A stretch of DNA of 64,000 nt from Microbacterium ginsengiterrae (GTDB taxonomy: Bacteria > Actinomycetota > Actinomycetes > Actinomycetales > Microbacteriaceae). Shown here in pieces: positions 33,629 to 42,565 of the stretch. The number at the start of each line of letters is the position of its first letter. The stretch's first letter is position 1. The stretch lies in NCBI RefSeq assembly GCF_014205075.1, contig NZ_JACHMU010000001.1:1302001-1366000 (forward strand), read 5' to 3'. The notes beneath the pieces were generated by a model. It did not search any database. It saw only the letters and a list, made by a program, of their open reading frames with translations, and had not been told where the DNA came from. A program made the translations under genes and the position numbers.

Positions 33629-34465
33629 TCAGGCGTCGGTGACGGGGCGATCCGTGCGACGGGGCATCGGCTCCGGCATCGGCTGCGGCATCCGCTGTGA
33701 TTCCGGCCGCGGTTCCGGGGCGGACTCGGGCCGTGCGCTCGCCGTGATCTCGCCGGCGACCTGTTTCTCGAGGTTGTGGACGGCCTGATCGCTCAGCACG
33801 ATGAGCCCGTCGAGCTCTTCACGCACGCGCTTGTACGCGACGTTGCGCTCGGCCTGGGTGGCGGATTCGTCCACCGCGACGCGGAGCAGCTGCTGCGCAC
33901 GGTCGAGCTTCTTCCGCTCCGCCTCGCTGAAGGTCGACGTCCGAAGCCGCCTGGCCTCCTTCTCGGCGATCTCGAACGCGACGGCCATGTTGCCGACGGC
34001 ATCCAGGTACTCGCTGACCTGCTGCTCCGACACCTTCGCGTTCTGGGACGAGGGGCGCAGGGTGTCCGCGGTCTTCTTCGCGCGGAGGAACGCGGCGGTG
34101 AGGGGTTGGCGGCCGTCGCTCATGGCGGGGTACGCGATGAGCTTCGCCACGTCGAGTTCGTAGTCCAGCCAGCGGGCGGTGATCTCGTCGTGCTCGGCGA
34201 ACAGCCGGGCGAGCAGCTCGTTCGAGGGGAGCGAAGCATCGGAGGGGGCATCCTTCGGTGTGGATGCCGTCACCCTCCCGCGCGCGGCGAGCTGGGCGGC
34301 CTTGATCTCGCCCTTCACGCGGATCGTCTCCAGGCGGCGCTCATGCCGACGCTTGGACGAACGCTCCCACGCCTTGGCGGCTCCGCCCGCCATCCCCATG
34401 ATGGGGAAGACGAGCCACCAGTAGTGGCCGGCGAACTCCCAGAACCCCTGGATGAACTGTTCCAT
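33629..34465 (-). CDS. Membrane-anchored coiled-coil protein, unknown function
   Basis: A 278-residue protein that I do not recognise. The N-terminus MEQFIQGFWEFAGHYWWLVFPIMGM contains one membrane segment (about 12-32). A basic stretch (KAWERSSKRRHERRLETIRVKGEIK) and a long charged helical region follow, with strong coiled-coil character at about 40-70 and 95-235 (for example EAERKKLDRAQQLLRVAVDESATQAERNV). The C-terminal tail is Pro/Glu/Met-rich, with a four-residue repeat MPQP-MPEP-MP encoded by a 12-bp DNA repeat. Topology predicts a cytoplasmic coiled coil on a membrane anchor. It is convergent with the LMF1-like gene. Confidence 0.8.
   Translation of the reverse strand: MEQFIQGFWEFAGHYWWLVFPIMGMAGGAAKAWERSSKRRHERRLETIRVKGEIKAAQLAARGRVTASTPKDAPSDASLPSNELLARLFAEHDEITARWLDYELDVAKLIAYPAMSDGRQPLTAAFLRAKKTADTLRPSSQNAKVSEQQVSEYLDAVGNMAVAFEIAEKEARRLRTSTFSEAERKKLDRAQQLLRVAVDESATQAERNVAYKRVREELDGLIVLSDQAVHNLEKQVAGEITASARPESAPEPRPESQRMPQPMPEPMPRRTDRPVTDA
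33662..33697. repeat. Three tandem 12-bp units in the coiled-coil gene
   Basis: Three imperfect copies of CGGCATCGGCTC/G (33662-33673, 33674-33685, 33686-33697). They are in frame on the minus strand and encode the Met-Pro-x-Pro repeats of the tail, so copy number may vary between strains without frameshift. Confidence 0.7.
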
Positions 34466-34596
34466 GATGCGGTTCAGCCTAGTGCGGGGCGGTCCGCGAC
34501 GGTCAGTCTCGTGCAGTGGGCCGGGTGGCGCCGTGACCGCTGCCGTGTCAGGATGACCACGACTCGGCTCGACGAGCGACGATGTGAGGAGCGGAC

Positions 34597-35652
34597 ATGC
34601 AACTGGCGATGATCGGACTCGGCAGGATGGGCGCGAACATCGTGCGCCGCCTCATGCGCGACGGCCACGACTGCGTCGTCTACGACGTGAATCAGGATGC
34701 CGTGGCCTCCCTCGTCGCGGAGGGCGCCACCGGCGCCGAGAGCATGGCCGACCTCGCCGCGAAGCTCACCCCCACAAGGGTCGTGTGGATGATGGTGCCG
34801 GCATCGCTCACCGGCTCCGTGGCGGAGGAGGTCGCCGCCGTCCTCGACGAGGGCGACATCCTCATCGACGGCGGCAACTCGAACTACCGCGACGACGTGC
34901 GACGCGCGAAGACGCTGCGCGAGCGCGGCATCGAGTACGTCGACATCGGCACGAGCGGCGGAGTCTTCGGACTCGAGCGGGGCTACTGCCTCATGGTCGG
35001 CGGGTCGGATTCCGCGTTCGCGCACATCGAGCCGATCCTCCGCACGGTTGCGCCCGGTGTCGGCGAGGTGGAGCGCACGCCGGGTCGCAGCGGCGACCTG
35101 ACTCCCGAGGAGCAGGGTTTCCTGCACTGCGGACCGTCGGGCGCAGGACACTTCGTCAAGATGGTGCACAACGGCATCGAGTACGGCATCATGGCCGCGC
35201 TCGCCGAGGGCCTCAACCTGTTGCACAACGCGGATGCCGGAGTGCGCGAGGCAGAGCACTCCGCCGAGATCGCCCCGCTGGAGGAGCCGGAGTTCTACCA
35301 GTTCCCGATCGACACGGCTGCAGTCTCAGAGCTCTGGCGTCGCGGATCGGTGATCTCGTCGTGGCTGCTCGACCTCACTGCGGCCGCGCTGCACGAGAAC
35401 CCCAGGCTCGACGGCCTCGCCGGCCGAGTCTCGGACTCCGGCGAGGGTCGCTGGACGGTCAAGGCCGCGGTCGACGTCGGGGTGCCGGTGCCCGTGCTCG
35501 CGGCATCCCTGTTCGAGCGGTTCGCGTCCCGTGACGAGGACCAGTTCGCCAACCAGGTGCTCTCGGCGATGCGACTGCAGTTCGGCGGGCACAAGGAGCT
35601 TCCGGCCGGCGACGTGCTCGAGGCGGGGGGCCGCAAGTCCGACTCGGCTTGA
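34597..35652 (+). CDS. gnd: 6-phosphogluconate dehydrogenase, decarboxylating, short (NAD-type) form
   Basis: Oxidative decarboxylation of 6-phosphogluconate to ribulose 5-phosphate in the pentose phosphate pathway. The 351-residue protein is the short GntZ/YqeC class, as opposed to the about 470-residue NADP enzyme. Rossmann motif MIGLGRMGANIVRRL at 5-19 followed by VYDVNQDAV; an Asp in this position favours NAD. Substrate motif DIGTSGGVFGLERGYCLMVGG near 120-140 and the catalytic HFVKMVHNGIEYGIM near 188-202 (Lys and His). A ribosome site GAGGAG lies 6-11 nt before the ATG. Confidence 0.93.
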   Translation: MQLAMIGLGRMGANIVRRLMRDGHDCVVYDVNQDAVASLVAEGATGAESMADLAAKLTPTRVVWMMVPASLTGSVAEEVAAVLDEGDILIDGGNSNYRDDVRRAKTLRERGIEYVDIGTSGGVFGLERGYCLMVGGSDSAFAHIEPILRTVAPGVGEVERTPGRSGDLTPEEQGFLHCGPSGAGHFVKMVHNGIEYGIMAALAEGLNLLHNADAGVREAEHSAEIAPLEEPEFYQFPIDTAAVSELWRRGSVISSWLLDLTAAALHENPRLDGLAGRVSDSGEGRWTVKAAVDVGVPVPVLAASLFERFASRDEDQFANQVLSAMRLQFGGHKELPAGDVLEAGGRKSDSA

Positions 35653-35666
35653 GCGGGGCGCCGGGC

Positions 35667-35837
35667 TCAGGCGTCGGCATCCGCCTCGTCGGAATCGATG
35701 TCTTCGGCGCCTTCGCCCAGATCATCCTCGACCTGCGCCGGCGGCAAGTCGTCGAGGAACGCGCGGTCGTCGTTCGGGTCGCCTGTGCCCTTGTCGAGTC
35801 CGGACTCGGTCGGGTCGTCGGTGCGCGGATCGCTCAT
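35667..35837 (-). CDS. Small acidic protein, 56 residues, unknown function
   Basis: A short open frame with GC-rich third codon positions, starting MSDPRTDDPTESGLDKGTG. About a third of the residues are Asp or Glu, and the C-terminus is DSDEADADA. It has no hydrophobic core or known motif and is probably disordered. AAGGAG lies 7-12 nt upstream of the ATG. It is the second of two small genes on this strand (the first at 35862-36008, gap 24 nt) and convergent with gnd. Such short acidic proteins are common and uncharacterised in Microbacteriaceae. Confidence 0.7.
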   Translation of the reverse strand: MSDPRTDDPTESGLDKGTGDPNDDRAFLDDLPPAQVEDDLGEGAEDIDSDEADADA

Positions 35838-35861
35838 GGCATGCTCCTTCTGTTAGGTGGA

Positions 35862-36008
35862 TCAGTCTTCCGGCCCGAAGCCGGCGTCGAAAACACGGTG
35901 GTACCGTTCGGCATCTTCGAGCGTCTCGCATTCGAGGAGACGCGCTTCGGCAACCGGCATGAGCGGCGACTCATGCGTGTCCGACGCCGCGAACGATGGA
36001 AGTGCCAT
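35862..36008 (-). CDS. Small hypothetical protein, 48 residues
   Basis: Starts MALPSFAASDTHESPLMPV and continues with a predicted helix (EARLLECETLEDAERYHRVF), one Cys, and an acidic end FGPED. Codon third positions are mostly G or C as in neighbouring genes. No family recognised. Its promoter region (36009-36091) carries a perfect palindrome at 36026-36038. Together with the 56-residue acidic gene it may form a small operon. Confidence 0.55.
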   Translation of the reverse strand: MALPSFAASDTHESPLMPVAEARLLECETLEDAERYHRVFDAGFGPED

Positions 36009-36025
36009 GGTCCGTCAAGAATCAT

Positions 36026-36038
36026 GGTTCGCCGAACC
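36026..36038. promoter_or_regulatory. 13-nt palindrome upstream of small gene pair
   Basis: GGTTCG-C-CGAACC, perfect six-base arms, centred 24 nt before the ATG at 36008 on the minus strand. Could be an operator; the binding protein is unknown. Confidence 0.4.
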
Positions 36039-36091
36039 GGATGCCAGAGGCTTGACAATCCGTGCGCCCAGCGTCCCAGCTTCCCAGGTTC

Positions 36092-36445
36092 TCAGCGCCC
36101 GAGCTTCTCCGCACACGGCACGCACAGTTCGGCGAACGGACGCACGCGCAGGCGGGCGACCGGGATGCCGCGACCGCAGTTCGCGCAGACCCCGTAGGTG
36201 CCGACATCCATGCGCGCCAGCGCCTCGTCGACCTGCCGCAGTTCCTCGCGGGCGCCCTCGAGCAGCCCGCTGAGCCGCGACCACTCGGCCGACAGGGGAA
36301 CGCCCTCCGGGTCGTGCTCGTCATCGTCGCTCTGGCTGCTGCGGTCGTGAGTGAGCTGGTTCAGTGTTGCCGTCAGTGCCTCGGTGCGATCGTTCGCCTC
36401 GCGCCGCAGGGCGTCGAGAAGAGGACGCAGCTCGTTGTCGCTCAT
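36092..36445 (-). CDS. TraR/DksA family zinc finger protein
   Basis: A 117-residue protein with an N-terminal coiled coil (about 5-80) and a C-terminal four-Cys zinc finger CANCGRGIPVARLRVRPFAELCVPC (Cys87, Cys90, Cys108, Cys111), the DksA/TraR plan. DksA-type proteins enter the RNA polymerase secondary channel. The family's two acidic residues at the coiled-coil tip would correspond to the DDDEHDPEG region (about 40-48). The ATG at 36443-36445 is preferred over a GTG six nt upstream. Actinobacteria often carry several short DksA-like proteins with untested function. Confidence 0.88.
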   Translation of the reverse strand: MSDNELRPLLDALRREANDRTEALTATLNQLTHDRSSQSDDDEHDPEGVPLSAEWSRLSGLLEGAREELRQVDEALARMDVGTYGVCANCGRGIPVARLRVRPFAELCVPCAEKLGR

Positions 36446-36489
36446 GCCCACACCTTAGGCCCGACGGCGTCCGTCCGGTGTCTGCAAGA

Positions 36490-38157
36490 TCAGGCGAGAG
36501 CGGATGCCGGTCGGCCGGATCCACGTGCGATATGGCTGCGTGCATGGCTGACGGCGTCGTCGAGGGACGTGAAGAGGTGACGGTGGTGGCGGAGGGAGTT
36601 CAGCACGCCGACGGTGCGGAAGAGGTCCTCGTGCACCGGCTGCACCCCCTTGATGAGCACGGTCACGCCGCGCCGCTCGAGGGACTGCACGATGTCCTGC
36701 AGAGCGTGCGCCCCGCTCGCGTCGACGTGCTCGAGCTTCGACATGCGCAGGACGACGACGGTCGCACCCTGCATCCGCGTGATCTCCTCGAACACCCGCT
36801 CTGCCGAGGCGAAGATCAGCGGCCCGTCGATCCGCACGACCGCGATGCGCTCATCGCCGGGCTGGGGCGGCCCGGCGATCTCCTCGCGCTGCACGCCCGT
36901 GCTGCGCGAGAGGTTGCGGATCGCGAAGACGCCGGCGAACACGATGCCGATGACGACGGCGACGATGAGGTCGAACGAGACGGTGATGATCGCGGTCACG
37001 ATGAACGCCGCGGCATCCGACCGCGCCGACTTCAGGATCGAGCGCATCGTCGCTGCGCGAACCATGCGGACGGCGGTGAGCATGAGCACGCCGGCGAGAC
37101 CCGCGAGCGGGATCATCCCGACCGGCCCCGACAGCACGAGCACGAACAGCAGCAGTACGACGGCGTGCACGATCGACGCGAGGCGAGTGCGACCGCCCGA
37201 GCGCACGTTGACGGCGGTGCGTGCGATCGCTCCGGTCGCCGGCATCCCGCCGAACAGGCCGGAGCCGATGGACGCGATCCCCTGGCCGACCAGCTCGCGG
37301 TCCGGGTCGTACGAACCCGTGTCGCCGAGGGAGGCGGCCACGCGCGCAGAGAGCAGCGACTCGATGGCGGCCAGCGCGGCGATCGTGAACGCCGGGGCCA
37401 GCAGGGCGGCCGTCCCGCTGAGGGTGATGGTCGGGAGGGCGGGCATCGGGAGGCCGGCGGGCAGTGCACCGATGACGGCGAGCGGACTGTCGATCATCAG
37501 GCAGAGGAGCGTCACGACCGCGATCCCGATGAGGGAGCCCGGGATGCCGGGGTGCAGGCGCTGCGCGAGCAGCATGAATCCGATCACGATGAGGGCGGCG
37601 CCCACTGCCCAGGGGACGTAGGTCCAGTCGGCCTCGGAGATCGCCTGCACAGCTGCGATGAGTGCGTTGGAGCTGTGGCTCGCGGCATCCGCCTCCCCGC
37701 CGACCGTGAGCGACGGCACCTGCTGCAAGAAGATGATCGCGGCGATGCCGAGCGTGAACCCCTCGATCACCGGCCACGGGATCACGCCCACCGCCTTGCC
37801 CAGCCGTAGTGCACCGGCGGCGAGCACGATGACGCCGGCCATGATGCTGACGAGGGCGACAGCGCCGACTCCGTGCTCGGCGACGATCGGCAGCAGCACG
37901 ACGACCATCGCCCCGGTCGGGCCGGAGATCTGCACGTTCGAACCGCCGAAGATCGCGGCCAGGACGCCCGCGATGATCGCGGTGATGAGTCCGGCCTCGG
38001 CGCTCACGCCCGAGCTGACTCCGAACCCGAGCGCGAGGGGAAGCGCGACGATTCCGACGGTCAGCCCCGCCACTACATCGCGCTTCCAGGTGCGCCGGAG
38101 ATCACGGTAATCGTCGAGCGACGGCATCAGGCCGCGTACGCGAGCTGAGGTGCTCAC
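36490..38157 (-). CDS. SulP family anion transporter with STAS domain
   Basis: A 555-residue SLC26/SulP transporter (sulfate, bicarbonate or other anions). The membrane domain (about 25-400) starts with DVVAGLTVGIVALPLALGFGVSSG. The conserved GPTGAMVVVLLPIVAEHG and DRELVGQGIASIGSGLFGGMPATGAIARTAVNVRSGGRTR signatures are present. The C-terminal STAS domain covers about 430-535 (VVRIDGPLIFASAERVFEEI; VVVLRMSKLEHVDASGAHALQDIV). No carbonic anhydrase is fused. It starts with GTG overlapping the ArsR stop (GTGA), so both are co-translated; ion specificity is unknown. Confidence 0.93.
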   Translation of the reverse strand: MSTSARVRGLMPSLDDYRDLRRTWKRDVVAGLTVGIVALPLALGFGVSSGVSAEAGLITAIIAGVLAAIFGGSNVQISGPTGAMVVVLLPIVAEHGVGAVALVSIMAGVIVLAAGALRLGKAVGVIPWPVIEGFTLGIAAIIFLQQVPSLTVGGEADAASHSSNALIAAVQAISEADWTYVPWAVGAALIVIGFMLLAQRLHPGIPGSLIGIAVVTLLCLMIDSPLAVIGALPAGLPMPALPTITLSGTAALLAPAFTIAALAAIESLLSARVAASLGDTGSYDPDRELVGQGIASIGSGLFGGMPATGAIARTAVNVRSGGRTRLASIVHAVVLLLFVLVLSGPVGMIPLAGLAGVLMLTAVRMVRAATMRSILKSARSDAAAFIVTAIITVSFDLIVAVVIGIVFAGVFAIRNLSRSTGVQREEIAGPPQPGDERIAVVRIDGPLIFASAERVFEEITRMQGATVVVLRMSKLEHVDASGAHALQDIVQSLERRGVTVLIKGVQPVHEDLFRTVGVLNSLRHHRHLFTSLDDAVSHARSHIARGSGRPASALA

Positions 38158-38522
38158 AGCGGGCCCTGTGTGAGCGCGGGCAGCGCGTTGGCGTGTTCGA
38201 TGCGCTCGCCGTCGGTTCGGACGATCTCGAGCAGCAGTGCGCGGGCGACCGCGAGCATCTCTGCGGTGCGCCGGTCGGCCAGGCGGTAGTAGACGTGGCT
38301 GGCGCGGCGTTCGGATGTCACCAGGCGATGCCGGCGCAGCACGGAGAGGTGCTGCGAGAGGTGTGATGCCTCCAGCCCGGTCTCCTCGCCCAGTCGGGCG
38401 ACGCTCACCTCGTCGGCGTCCGAGAGGAGCTCGAGAATGCGGATGCGGAAAGGGTGCGCGAGCCCCTTGAAGAGGTTGGCCTTCACCTCGTAGAGCGGAC
38501 GATGGGCCTCACTTAGTGACAT
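38154..38522 (-). CDS. ArsR family transcriptional regulator
   Basis: A 122-residue winged-helix repressor: LFKGLAHPFRIRILELLSDADEVSVARLGEETGLEASHLSQHLSVLRRHRLVTSERRASHVYYRLADRR covers helix-turn-helix and wing (about 17-85). There is no Cys, so metal sensing through thiolates is excluded; metal-independent or anion sensing is possible. It is translationally coupled to the SulP transporter gene, which it likely regulates. An AT-rich palindrome ATGATCAT at 38529-38536 lies 7 nt before the ATG and overlaps a -10-like TATGAT on this strand. Confidence 0.88.
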   Translation of the reverse strand: MSLSEAHRPLYEVKANLFKGLAHPFRIRILELLSDADEVSVARLGEETGLEASHLSQHLSVLRRHRLVTSERRASHVYYRLADRRTAEMLAVARALLLEIVRTDGERIEHANALPALTQGPL

Positions 38523-38528
38523 GATGAA

Positions 38529-38536
38529 ATGATCAT
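38529..38536 (-). promoter_or_regulatory. Putative promoter/operator of the arsR-sulP operon
   Basis: ATGATCAT palindrome within CGATATGATCATTTC read on the minus strand; TATGAT matches a -10 hexamer. The start codon is only 7 nt from the palindrome, so the mRNA may be nearly leaderless and the repressor would block the promoter core. Confidence 0.4.
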
Positions 38537-38613
38537 ATCGCGGAAACGGGGGTGCTTCGGCCGACGGGCGTGCAGATCGACTGACAGGTGTCGCGCCGAG
38601 CGCGCCAGGCGGC

Positions 38614-38754
38614 TCAGCCGAACAGCAGGCTCAGCACGGTCGAGCCGCCACCGACGAGGATCATTGCGACGATCGTCACCCACGCGATCACGCGGATGCG
38701 CCGGTTGCGCCGTTCGCCGAGGTCGCCGTAGTCCTCGCTGAGCTCGTCGCTCAT
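38614..38754 (-). CDS. 46-residue single-span membrane protein coupled to purL
   Basis: Begins [19 protein letters not shown], then has one hydrophobic segment (about 22-46: [20 protein letters not shown]) reaching almost to the C-terminus SLLFG. Its ATG overlaps the purL stop as ATGA, so it should be made by re-initiation after PurL. The acidic-then-basic N-terminus predicts a cytoplasmic head with the tail in the membrane. No family recognised; GC-rich third positions and the overlap support a real gene. A role tied to purine synthesis is not proven. Confidence 0.75.
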   Translation of the reverse strand: MSDELSEDYGDLGERRNRRIRVIAWVTIVAMILVGGGSTVLSLLFG

Positions 38755-41072
38755 GCGGTGGGCTCGGCGACCGTCGGGCCGAAGGCCGCAGGCAGGGTCG
38801 CCTGCGACGTCTCGCGCAGCTCGGCTGCCGACACGGTGAACAGTCCGGTCACCTCGAGGTCGGGGACCGTGTCGGTCACGCCGATGCGCAGCACCGGGTA
38901 GTCGCGCCCCTCGCACAGTCCGCGGAACTTCACGTCGTCCTCACGGGGAACGGTGACGATGACGCGGCCGGTCGACTCCGAGAACAGGGCGGATGCCGCA
39001 TCCACACCGTCGCGGTCCATGAGTTCGGTCAGCCAGACGCGGGCGCCGACGCCGAAGCGCATGACGCCCTCGGCGAGGGCCTGGGCCAGGCCGCCCTCGG
39101 ACACGTCGTGGGCGGACGAGATCAGCCACTCGTCGCGGGCGGCGGCGATGAGACCGGCCAGGGTCTTCTCGCCGGCGAGGTCGACCTTCGGCGGCAGGCC
39201 GCCGAGGTGATCGTGCACGACGTCGGCCCACGCCGAGCCCGACAGCTCGGTCGAGGTGGTGCCGAGCAGGTAGATGTTCTGTCCCTCGTCCTGCCACCCC
39301 GAAGGGATACGACGCGAGACGTCGTCGATGATCCCGAGGACGCCGACCAGCGGGGTCGGGTGGATCGGGGTGTCACCGGTCTGGTTGTAGAACGAGACGT
39401 TGCCGCCGGTGACGGGGGTGCCCAGCTCGAAGCATCCGTCTGCGAGGCCGTCGACGGTCTGGCCGAACTGCCACATGACCTCGGGGTTCTCGGGGGAGCC
39501 GAAGTTCAGGCAGTCGGTGATGGCGGTGGGCTCCGCGCCGGTGACGGCGACGTTGCGGTACGCCTCGGCCAGGGCGAGCTGCGCACCCGCGTACGGGTCG
39601 AGCTGGCAGTAGCGGCCGTTCGCGTCCGTGGAGATCGCGAAGCCGAGGCCGGACTCCTCGTCGACGCGGATCATCCCGGCGTCGTCGGGGAAGGCCAGGG
39701 CGGTGTTGCCGAGCACGTAGTAGTCGTACTGGTTGGTGATCCAGCGGGTGTCGGCGAGGTTCGGCGAGCCGACGAGGCGGAGGAACTGCTCGCGCAGCAC
39801 CTCGGGGTCGTTCGAGCGGGGCAGGAGCTCCGCGGCATCCGCCTGCAGCGCGTCGATCCACGTCGGATACGCGACCGGACGGTCGTAGACCGGGCCGTCG
39901 ACGGCGACGGTCGACGGGTCGACGTCGACGATGCGCTCGCCCTGCCAGTCGATGACGAGGCGGCCGTCGCCGGTGACCTCGCCGAGCACGCTCGTCTCCA
40001 CGTCCCACTTGTTCACGACGGCGAGGAACGCGTCGAGCTTCTCGGGGGCGACGATCGCCATCATGCGCTCCTGCGACTCCGACATGAGGATCTCCTCAGC
40101 GGTCAGGGTGGGGTCGCGCAGCAGGACGTTGTCGAGCGAGACGTGCATGCCGGAGTTGCCGTTGGCGGCGAGCTCGCTGGTCGCGCAGGAGATGCCGGCG
40201 GCGCCGAGGTCCTGGATCGCCTCGACGAGCTCGTCGCGGTACAGCTCGAGGCAGCACTCGATGAGCACCTTCTCGGCGAACGGGTCGCCGACCTGGACGG
40301 CCGGGCGCTTGGTCGGACCGGTGGAGTCGAACGAGTCCGAGGCGAGGATGCTCGCCCCGCCGATGCCGTCGCCACCCGTGCGGGCACCGAACAGGACGAC
40401 CTTGTTGCCGACGCCGGTGGCGTTGGCGAGCTTGAGGTCCTCGTGGCGGAGCACGCCGACCGCGAGTGCGTTGACGAGCGGGTTGGCCTGGTAGACGGAG
40501 TCGAACACCGTCTCGCCGCCGATGTTCGGCAGACCGAGGCAGTTGCCGTAGAACGAGATGCCGGCCGTGACGCCGTGCACGACGCGAGCGGTGTCCGGGT
40601 GGTCGATCGCGCCGAAGCGGAGGGCATCCATGACGGCGACCGGGCGCGCACCCATCGAGATGATGTCGCGGACGATCCCGCCGACGCCGGTGGCCGCGCC
40701 CTGGAACGGCTCGATGAAGCTCGGGTGGTTGTGGCTCTCGGCCTTGAAGGTGACCGCCCAGCCCTCGCCGACGTCGATGACGCCGGCGTTCTGGCCCATG
40801 CCGACCATGAGGCGCTTCTTCATCTCGTCGGAGACCTTCTGGCCGAAGCGGCGCAGGTAGTTCTTCGACGACTTGTAGGAGCAGTGCTCCGACCACATCA
40901 CGGAGTACATCGCCAGCTCACCCGAAGTGGGGCGACGGCCGAGGATCTCGCGGATGCGCGCGTACTCGTCGTCCTTCAGCCCGAGGGCGCCGTACGGCTG
41001 CTCCTTCTCGGGGGTCGCCGCGGCATTGGCGACGGAGTCGGGGACATGAACGGATGCTGTGGGGGTGGTCAC
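38751..41072 (-). CDS. purL: Phosphoribosylformylglycinamidine synthase subunit PurL
   Basis: Fourth step of purine synthesis: converts FGAR to FGAM with ATP and ammonia from PurQ, in a PurL-PurQ-PurS complex. The 773 residues fit the small PurL form. Motifs: [12 protein letters not shown] near 59-70 (active-site His63), [46 protein letters not shown] (ATP/metal site) and [15 protein letters not shown]. The GTG at 41070-41072 is used; no in-frame ATG lies near. purQ and purS are not adjacent. A small membrane protein gene overlaps its stop. Confidence 0.97.
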   Translation of the reverse strand: MTTPTASVHVPDSVANAAATPEKEQPYGALGLKDDEYARIREILGRRPTSGELAMYSVMWSEHCSYKSSKNYLRRFGQKVSDEMKKRLMVGMGQNAGVIDVGEGWAVTFKAESHNHPSFIEPFQGAATGVGGIVRDIISMGARPVAVMDALRFGAIDHPDTARVVHGVTAGISFYGNCLGLPNIGGETVFDSVYQANPLVNALAVGVLRHEDLKLANATGVGNKVVLFGARTGGDGIGGASILASDSFDSTGPTKRPAVQVGDPFAEKVLIECCLELYRDELVEAIQDLGAAGISCATSELAANGNSGMHVSLDNVLLRDPTLTAEEILMSESQERMMAIVAPEKLDAFLAVVNKWDVETSVLGEVTGDGRLVIDWQGERIVDVDPSTVAVDGPVYDRPVAYPTWIDALQADAAELLPRSNDPEVLREQFLRLVGSPNLADTRWITNQYDYYVLGNTALAFPDDAGMIRVDEESGLGFAISTDANGRYCQLDPYAGAQLALAEAYRNVAVTGAEPTAITDCLNFGSPENPEVMWQFGQTVDGLADGCFELGTPVTGGNVSFYNQTGDTPIHPTPLVGVLGIIDDVSRRIPSGWQDEGQNIYLLGTTSTELSGSAWADVVHDHLGGLPPKVDLAGEKTLAGLIAAARDEWLISSAHDVSEGGLAQALAEGVMRFGVGARVWLTELMDRDGVDAASALFSESTGRVIVTVPREDDVKFRGLCEGRDYPVLRIGVTDTVPDLEVTGLFTVSAAELRETSQATLPAAFGPTVAEPTA

Positions 41073-41265
41073 GCAGACTCCTGAAGACGGGGGAGGCGGG
41101 CGCTCCCAGTCTATCGGCGGGGCGCCGTGGAATCTTCGCCCATCGCGGCACCCCGGTGGCGGGGGAGCGCCGCGGCATCCGCGCTGTCGTCACCGGCGGA
41201 AACATGACGTGCGGACGGGGCGCGGGCAGTCGTACATTGAGGTCTTCCGCCGTAAGGAGTACGCC

Positions 41266-42492
41266 ATGACCGAGATCCGGACGACCACCGCCGGCAGCCT
41301 TCCCCGCACGCAGGCCCTGCTGGAGGCGAACGCGGCCCGCCCGTTCGCCGATGACGGCTTCACGCTGCAGTCCACGCCGGAGTACGAGGAGCTCATCGGT
41401 GCCGCGGTCGCCGATGTCGTCGAGCGTCAGCGCCGGGCCGGGATCACGCAGCCGGGAGACGGCGAGTTCGGCAAGGCCTCGTCGAGCCCCGTGGACTACG
41501 GCGCGTGGTGGGGGTACTCGTTTCAGCGCGTGAACGGACTGTCCCTCACCGAGGTCAACGCGTTCAACGAACCGCCGCGCCGGTCCGCTCCCGGCAAGGT
41601 CGTCCTGACGAGCTTCCTCGACCGCCGCGACCGGCAGGAGTTCGCCGACGCGTACGCCGACCGCGAGGCCGGTATCGGCACCGGCCGGACGGCGACGGCG
41701 TTCCCCACGACGACGGCGCCGATCTCGTACCGGGGTCAGGATGCCGTCGCCGCCGACATCGCGCACCTGCGCGGCGCGCTGCGCGAGGGCGAGGAGGGGT
41801 TCCTCACGGCGATCGCGCCGGGGTCCGCCGCCCGCGTGCGCAACGAGTACTACCCGTCCGATGAGGCGCACATCGACGCATGGGCGGATGCCCTGCGCGA
41901 GGAGTACCGCGCGATCGTCGACGCGGGGCTCACGCTCCAGCTCGATGATCCGTCCCTCGCCGAGAACTGGGATCAGATCAACCCCGAGCCGACCGTGGCG
42001 GAGTATCAGGACTTCACCCGCATCCGCGTCGAGGCCATCAACCGGGCGATAGAGGGGCTGCCCAAGGAGCAGATCCGCCTCCACCTCTGTTGGGGATCGT
42101 GGCACGGACCGCACTCCACCGACATCGAGGTGCGCCACATCCTGCCCGTCGTCCTGCAGGCGAAGGTCGGCTCGATCTCCTTCGAGGCGGCGAACGCCCG
42201 TCACGAGCACGAATGGGCGCACTGGGCGGATGCCGCGGCTCAGGGCCTCATCCCCGACGACCTCGTGCTCGTCCCCGGCGTCGTCGGGCACTCCACGAAC
42301 CTCATCGAGCACCCCGATCTCGTCGCGCAGCGGATCGCCCGCTACACCGACATCGTCGGCGCGGACCGCGTGATCGCGTCGACCGACTGCGGCCTCGGAG
42401 GCCGCGTGCACCCCGACATCGCCTGGGCCAAGCTCGAGGCGCTCGGCGAGGGTGCCCGGCGGGCGGCTCGCCCGGACGCAGTCATCGGCTGA
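41266..42492 (+). CDS. MetE-like (cobalamin-independent methionine synthase C-terminal family) protein
   Basis: A 408-residue single-domain protein of the UROD/MetE superfamily (COG0620). The zinc-site ligands are visible: RLHLCWGSWHGPH with His273 and Cys275, and STDCGLGGR with Cys375. An N-terminal TTTAGSLPR motif matches the family. It lacks the N-terminal half of full MetE (about 750 residues), so it is unlikely to use folate in the usual way; relatives methylate homocysteine from other donors or act as thiol alkyltransferases (epoxyalkane:CoM transferase type). ATG preceded by AAGGAG. A single gene, followed by a strong terminator. Confidence 0.85.
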   Translation: MTEIRTTTAGSLPRTQALLEANAARPFADDGFTLQSTPEYEELIGAAVADVVERQRRAGITQPGDGEFGKASSSPVDYGAWWGYSFQRVNGLSLTEVNAFNEPPRRSAPGKVVLTSFLDRRDRQEFADAYADREAGIGTGRTATAFPTTTAPISYRGQDAVAADIAHLRGALREGEEGFLTAIAPGSAARVRNEYYPSDEAHIDAWADALREEYRAIVDAGLTLQLDDPSLAENWDQINPEPTVAEYQDFTRIRVEAINRAIEGLPKEQIRLHLCWGSWHGPHSTDIEVRHILPVVLQAKVGSISFEAANARHEHEWAHWADAAAQGLIPDDLVLVPGVVGHSTNLIEHPDLVAQRIARYTDIVGADRVIASTDCGLGGRVHPDIAWAKLEALGEGARRAARPDAVIG

Positions 42493-42508
42493 GTTCGACG
42501 CACGCGAA

Positions 42509-42543
42509 GAACGCCCGTCCCCGTGGTGAGGGGACGGGCGTTC
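42509..42543. terminator. Bidirectional terminator
   Basis: Perfect 14-bp stem GAACGCCCGTCCCC (42509-42522) and GGGGACGGGCGTTC (42530-42543) with a 7-nt loop, between the convergent MetE-like and aminopeptidase genes. Confidence 0.92.
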
Positions 42544-42565
42544 TCGCTCGTGGTCAGAGGATCGC

